From the NCBI GenBank assembly GCA_021788955.1, contig JAJYKC010000100.1, positions 1 through 7,749 of the forward strand: DNA of 7,749 bases. Reading direction: 5' to 3'. Under the pieces are notes generated by a model. That model was not told the origin of the DNA, searched no databases, and worked only from the letters and a program-made list of their open reading frames with translations. Shown in pieces: positions 6,203-7,749 of the stretch. Both the position numbers and the translations under genes were made by a program. Positions within the stretch are counted from its first letter, which is position 1. Each line of letters begins with the position of its first letter. This DNA is from Acidobacteriota bacterium (GTDB lineage Bacteria > Acidobacteriota > Terriglobia > Bryobacterales > Bryobacteraceae).

Positions 6203-7255
6203 ATGACAGGCTGGTACGCGCAATGGATGGACCGCTGGGAGACGCGTCTCGCTTTCAAGGCGACGAACCGCGTCGTCCGCCCTTTCGAATGGGGACTCGA
6301 CTGGCTCGACGAATCCCCCATCTCCGAGCGCGTAGCCCGCAACGGTCACAACCCCGCCCACTACTTCCGCGAATATAACGAAGCCGCCATCCGCCACAGC
6401 GAGGAGTTCTTCGGCTACGAGCGGCCGCGCGATTTTTCCCTCTCCGACGGTATCCTCCGCTTCCGCTCGCCAATCCCGACGCCGCACGAGGAAAACGACA
6501 TCGTCACCGCGCAGTGGTTCCCTGCCCGCACTAAACCCGGCAAGCCGCCCTCGCGCCGCGCCGTCGTCGTGCTGCCGCACTGGAACGCCCCCGCCCAGGC
6601 CCACACCGCGCTCGCCCGCGGCCTCGCGAAACTCGGCATCGCCGCCCTCCGCATCAGCCTGCCGTATCACGACTACCGCATGCCCGCCGAACTCAAACGC
6701 GCCGACTACGCCGTCTCCTCCAACGTCGGCCGCACCCTCCACGCCACCCGCCAGGCCGTCGTCGATGTCCGCGCCTGCCTCGACTGGCTCGAAGAACAGG
6801 GCTACGAACGCCTCGGCCTCGTCGGCACCAGCCTCGGCTCCTGCTACGCCTATCTCGTCAGCGCCCACGACCCCCGCGTCCGCGTCAACGCCTTCAACCA
6901 CTGCTCCACCCACTTCGCCGACGTCGTCTGGACCGGCCTTTCCACCCAGCACATCCGCGAGAGCCTCGAACACAACGTCACCCTCGACGAACTCCGCCAC
7001 GCCTGGCTCGCCATCAGCCCCGTAAGTTACCTCGACCGCTTCGCCGCCAGGAACCAGAAGTCCCAGTTCATCTACACCCTCTACGACTCCACGTTTCTTC
7101 CGGAATTCTCCCGCCAGGTCGTCGCCGAAATGAAGCGCGCCGGCGTCGACCACCGCGTCGTCACCCTGCCCTGCGGCCACTACACCATGGGCGAAACCCC
7201 GTTCCAGTACCTCACTGGCTATCACATCTGCTCCTACCTGCTCCGCAACTTATAG
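6203..7255 (+). CDS. Alpha/beta hydrolase, ABHD18-like, unknown substrate
   Basis: A 350-residue alpha/beta-hydrolase without signal peptide or membrane segment, so probably cytoplasmic. The strand and oxyanion turn are at [12 protein letters not shown] (121-132), the nucleophile Ser210 in GTSLGS (208-213), a probable acid Asp296 in [10 protein letters not shown] (291-300), and the base His326 in [13 protein letters not shown] (322-334). A long N-terminal segment of about 100 residues precedes the fold. The arrangement recalls the poorly characterised ABHD18-like group (PF09752), a recollection I could not check. The start at 6203 has no Shine-Dalgarno but sits on the palindrome; Met9 (6227) is an alternative with no better site. 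It is divergent from the hemicellulose operon and 167 nt before the MoxR gene, so it may be its own unit. Esterase or lipase-like chemistry is likely; the substrate is not predictable. Confidence 0.82.
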   Translation: MTGWYAQWMDRWETRLAFKATNRVVRPFEWGLDWLDESPISERVARNGHNPAHYFREYNEAAIRHSEEFFGYERPRDFSLSDGILRFRSPIPTPHEENDIVTAQWFPARTKPGKPPSRRAVVVLPHWNAPAQAHTALARGLAKLGIAALRISLPYHDYRMPAELKRADYAVSSNVGRTLHATRQAVVDVRACLDWLEEQGYERLGLVGTSLGSCYAYLVSAHDPRVRVNAFNHCSTHFADVVWTGLSTQHIRESLEHNVTLDELRHAWLAISPVSYLDRFAARNQKSQFIYTLYDSTFLPEFSRQVVAEMKRAGVDHRVVTLPCGHYTMGETPFQYLTGYHICSYLLRNL

Positions 7256-7422
7256 CGGCAAAGCAGTGCCACGGACCGCTGGCGCACCGAGCGGGCGATC
7301 CACGGCCTTTGCGCGATCGGGCACTTTCCCTTCGGCCAAACCGGAATCTTACCGAGCCGCGCCCGCGAGGAAGCGGCACTTCCCCTCACCCCGCACCGGT
7401 TCCTAAACATCGCCAGAGTAAA
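7256..7422. other. Intergenic region between the hydrolase and MoxR genes
   Basis: This 167-nt gap holds copy 2 of the hairpin repeat (7351-7377) and a TAAAAT box that reaches into the first ATG of the MoxR gene. A weak bulged hairpin (GTGCCA with TGGCGCAC, about 7267-7289) follows the hydrolase stop, but without a U tract, so no terminator is called. Confidence 0.5.
7351..7377 (+). repeat. Intergenic 27-bp hairpin repeat, copy 2
   Basis: This matches 6141-6167 at 26 of 27 bases. The GCCGC (7356-7360) and GCGGC (7373-7377) arms are intact and the single change falls in the loop, so the hairpin is conserved. Loose similarity extends through a C-rich stretch to CCGGTT (7396-7401). The copies lie 1,210 bp apart and bracket the hydrolase gene as direct repeats. 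Confidence 0.7.
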
Positions 7423-7424
7423 AT
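7419..7424 (+). promoter_or_regulatory. Possible -10 box (TAAAAT) of the MoxR gene
   Basis: TAAAAT differs from TATAAT at one base and overlaps the first candidate ATG (7423). If real, transcription would start near 7431 and the second ATG (7432) would be the true, nearly leaderless start. No -35 is evident and no Shine-Dalgarno precedes either ATG. Confidence 0.3.
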
Positions 7425-7749
7425 GAAAGTTATGCCCGCGGTGGCGGAACTGGAAACATCTCTCGGCTCCATCCTCAAAGGAAAAGCCGAAGCCATCCGC
7501 CTGGCCCTCGTCGCCCTCCTCGCCCGCGGCCACCTGCTCATCGAAGACGTGCCCGGCGTCGGCAAAACCACCCTCGCCCACGCGCTCGCCCGCTCGGTCG
7601 CCTGCGGCTTCCACCGCCTCCAGTTCACCTCCGACATGCTGCCCAGCGACGTGCTCGGCGTCACGGTCTACAATGCCCGCACCGAAGCCTTCGAGTTCAA
7701 GCCCGGCCCGGTTTTCACCAACTTTCTCCTCGCCGACGAAATCAACCGC
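7423..7749 (+). CDS. MoxR-family AAA+ ATPase, N-terminal part (runs off the window)
   Basis: The first 109 residues of a MoxR-type AAA+ ATPase, a chaperone-like ATPase that typically works with a DUF58 protein and von Willebrand A-domain proteins in activating or assembling partners. The Walker A loop GVGKTT follows LLIEDVPG (residues about 38-51). The segment [14 protein letters not shown] is the MoxR signature after sensor strand 1, and FLLADEINR at the window end is the Walker B motif with the catalytic Glu. About 200 further residues are expected beyond the edge. ATG at 7423 gives [10 protein letters not shown] at 7432, in the same frame, is a strong alternative because TAAAAT (7419-7424) could be its -10 box. 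No signal peptide is present. It is codirectional with the hydrolase but 167 nt away, so co-transcription is uncertain. Confidence 0.93.
   Translation, partial: MKVMPAVAELETSLGSILKGKAEAIRLALVALLARGHLLIEDVPGVGKTTLAHALARSVACGFHRLQFTSDMLPSDVLGVTVYNARTEAFEFKPGPVFTNFLLADEINR

Noticed and set aside
6020..7225. A 401-codon minus-strand open frame covering the hydrolase gene, longer than the gene itself
   Set aside because: It is antisense to a clear alpha/beta-hydrolase with a triad. Its translation is low-complexity Gly/Val/Ala/Asp, as expected when C-ending codons are read in reverse.
7267..7289. Bulged hairpin after the hydrolase stop as a rho-independent terminator
   Set aside because: The arms pair imperfectly and no run of T follows.
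3171..7354. Shared string CCGGAATCTTACC in the GH51 gene (3171) and before repeat copy 2 (7341)
   Set aside because: It is only 13 nt long, one copy is within coding sequence, and it is absent before repeat copy 1; most likely chance.
1..7749. CRISPR array, tRNA, rRNA, insertion sequence or defence genes
   Set aside because: No spaced short repeats, cloverleaf-like sequence, transposase motif or defence domain was seen on either strand.

Overview
This is a GC-rich bacterial window with tightly packed genes, mostly exported plant-polysaccharide (hemicellulose) enzymes, followed by a putative cytoplasmic hydrolase and the start of a MoxR-type ATPase. The style resembles Acidobacteriota of the Bryobacterales/Solibacter type: GH3 with an inserted PA14 domain, a GH51 arabinofuranosidase with a signal peptide, and a TIM-barrel sugar isomerase with a Tat-like leader. 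The taxon is an inference from gene content and cannot be proven from this sequence.

Layout. Positions 1 to about 258 read on the minus strand as a piece of a glutamine-dependent asparagine synthetase (motif GEGADEHFLGY). At about 235-270 this abuts, head to head, the plus-strand C-terminal two thirds of a GH3 glycosidase (to 1689), so both genes have lost their 5' parts at one junction. Converging on the GH3 gene with a 12-nt gap is a minus-strand cluster, read as Tat-leader sugar isomerase/epimerase-like protein (6010-4916), GH51 alpha-L-arabinofuranosidase (4890-2797) and secreted PF00756-type esterase (2790-1702). Gaps of 25 and 6 nt and Shine-Dalgarno sites inside the cluster indicate one operon. 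A 192-nt divergent intergenic region (6011-6202) separates it from a plus-strand alpha/beta hydrolase (6203-7255). After a further 167 nt the MoxR-family AAA+ ATPase begins (7423) and runs off the window.

How the genes fit together. GH51 would release arabinose from arabinoxylan, arabinan or arabinogalactan side chains. The esterase would remove acyl or feruloyl groups that block those side chains. The GH3 enzyme would hydrolyse the resulting xylo- or gluco-oligosaccharides. The exported isomerase-like protein probably acts on a released sugar or an oxidised glycoside. The hydrolase and MoxR gene look like a separate unit.

The main points for a second look are: (1) the asparagine synthetase/GH3 chimeric junction, with a change of GC skew at the same place; (2) strong C-over-G asymmetry along the rest of the + strand, with minus-strand genes favouring G-ending and plus-strand genes C-ending codons; (3) a 27-bp repeat, 26/27 identical, in both intergenic regions; (4) -10-like boxes directly before the first genes of the units, which lack Shine-Dalgarno sites, suggesting leaderless transcripts. 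I did not find a convincing novel defence or RNA system.
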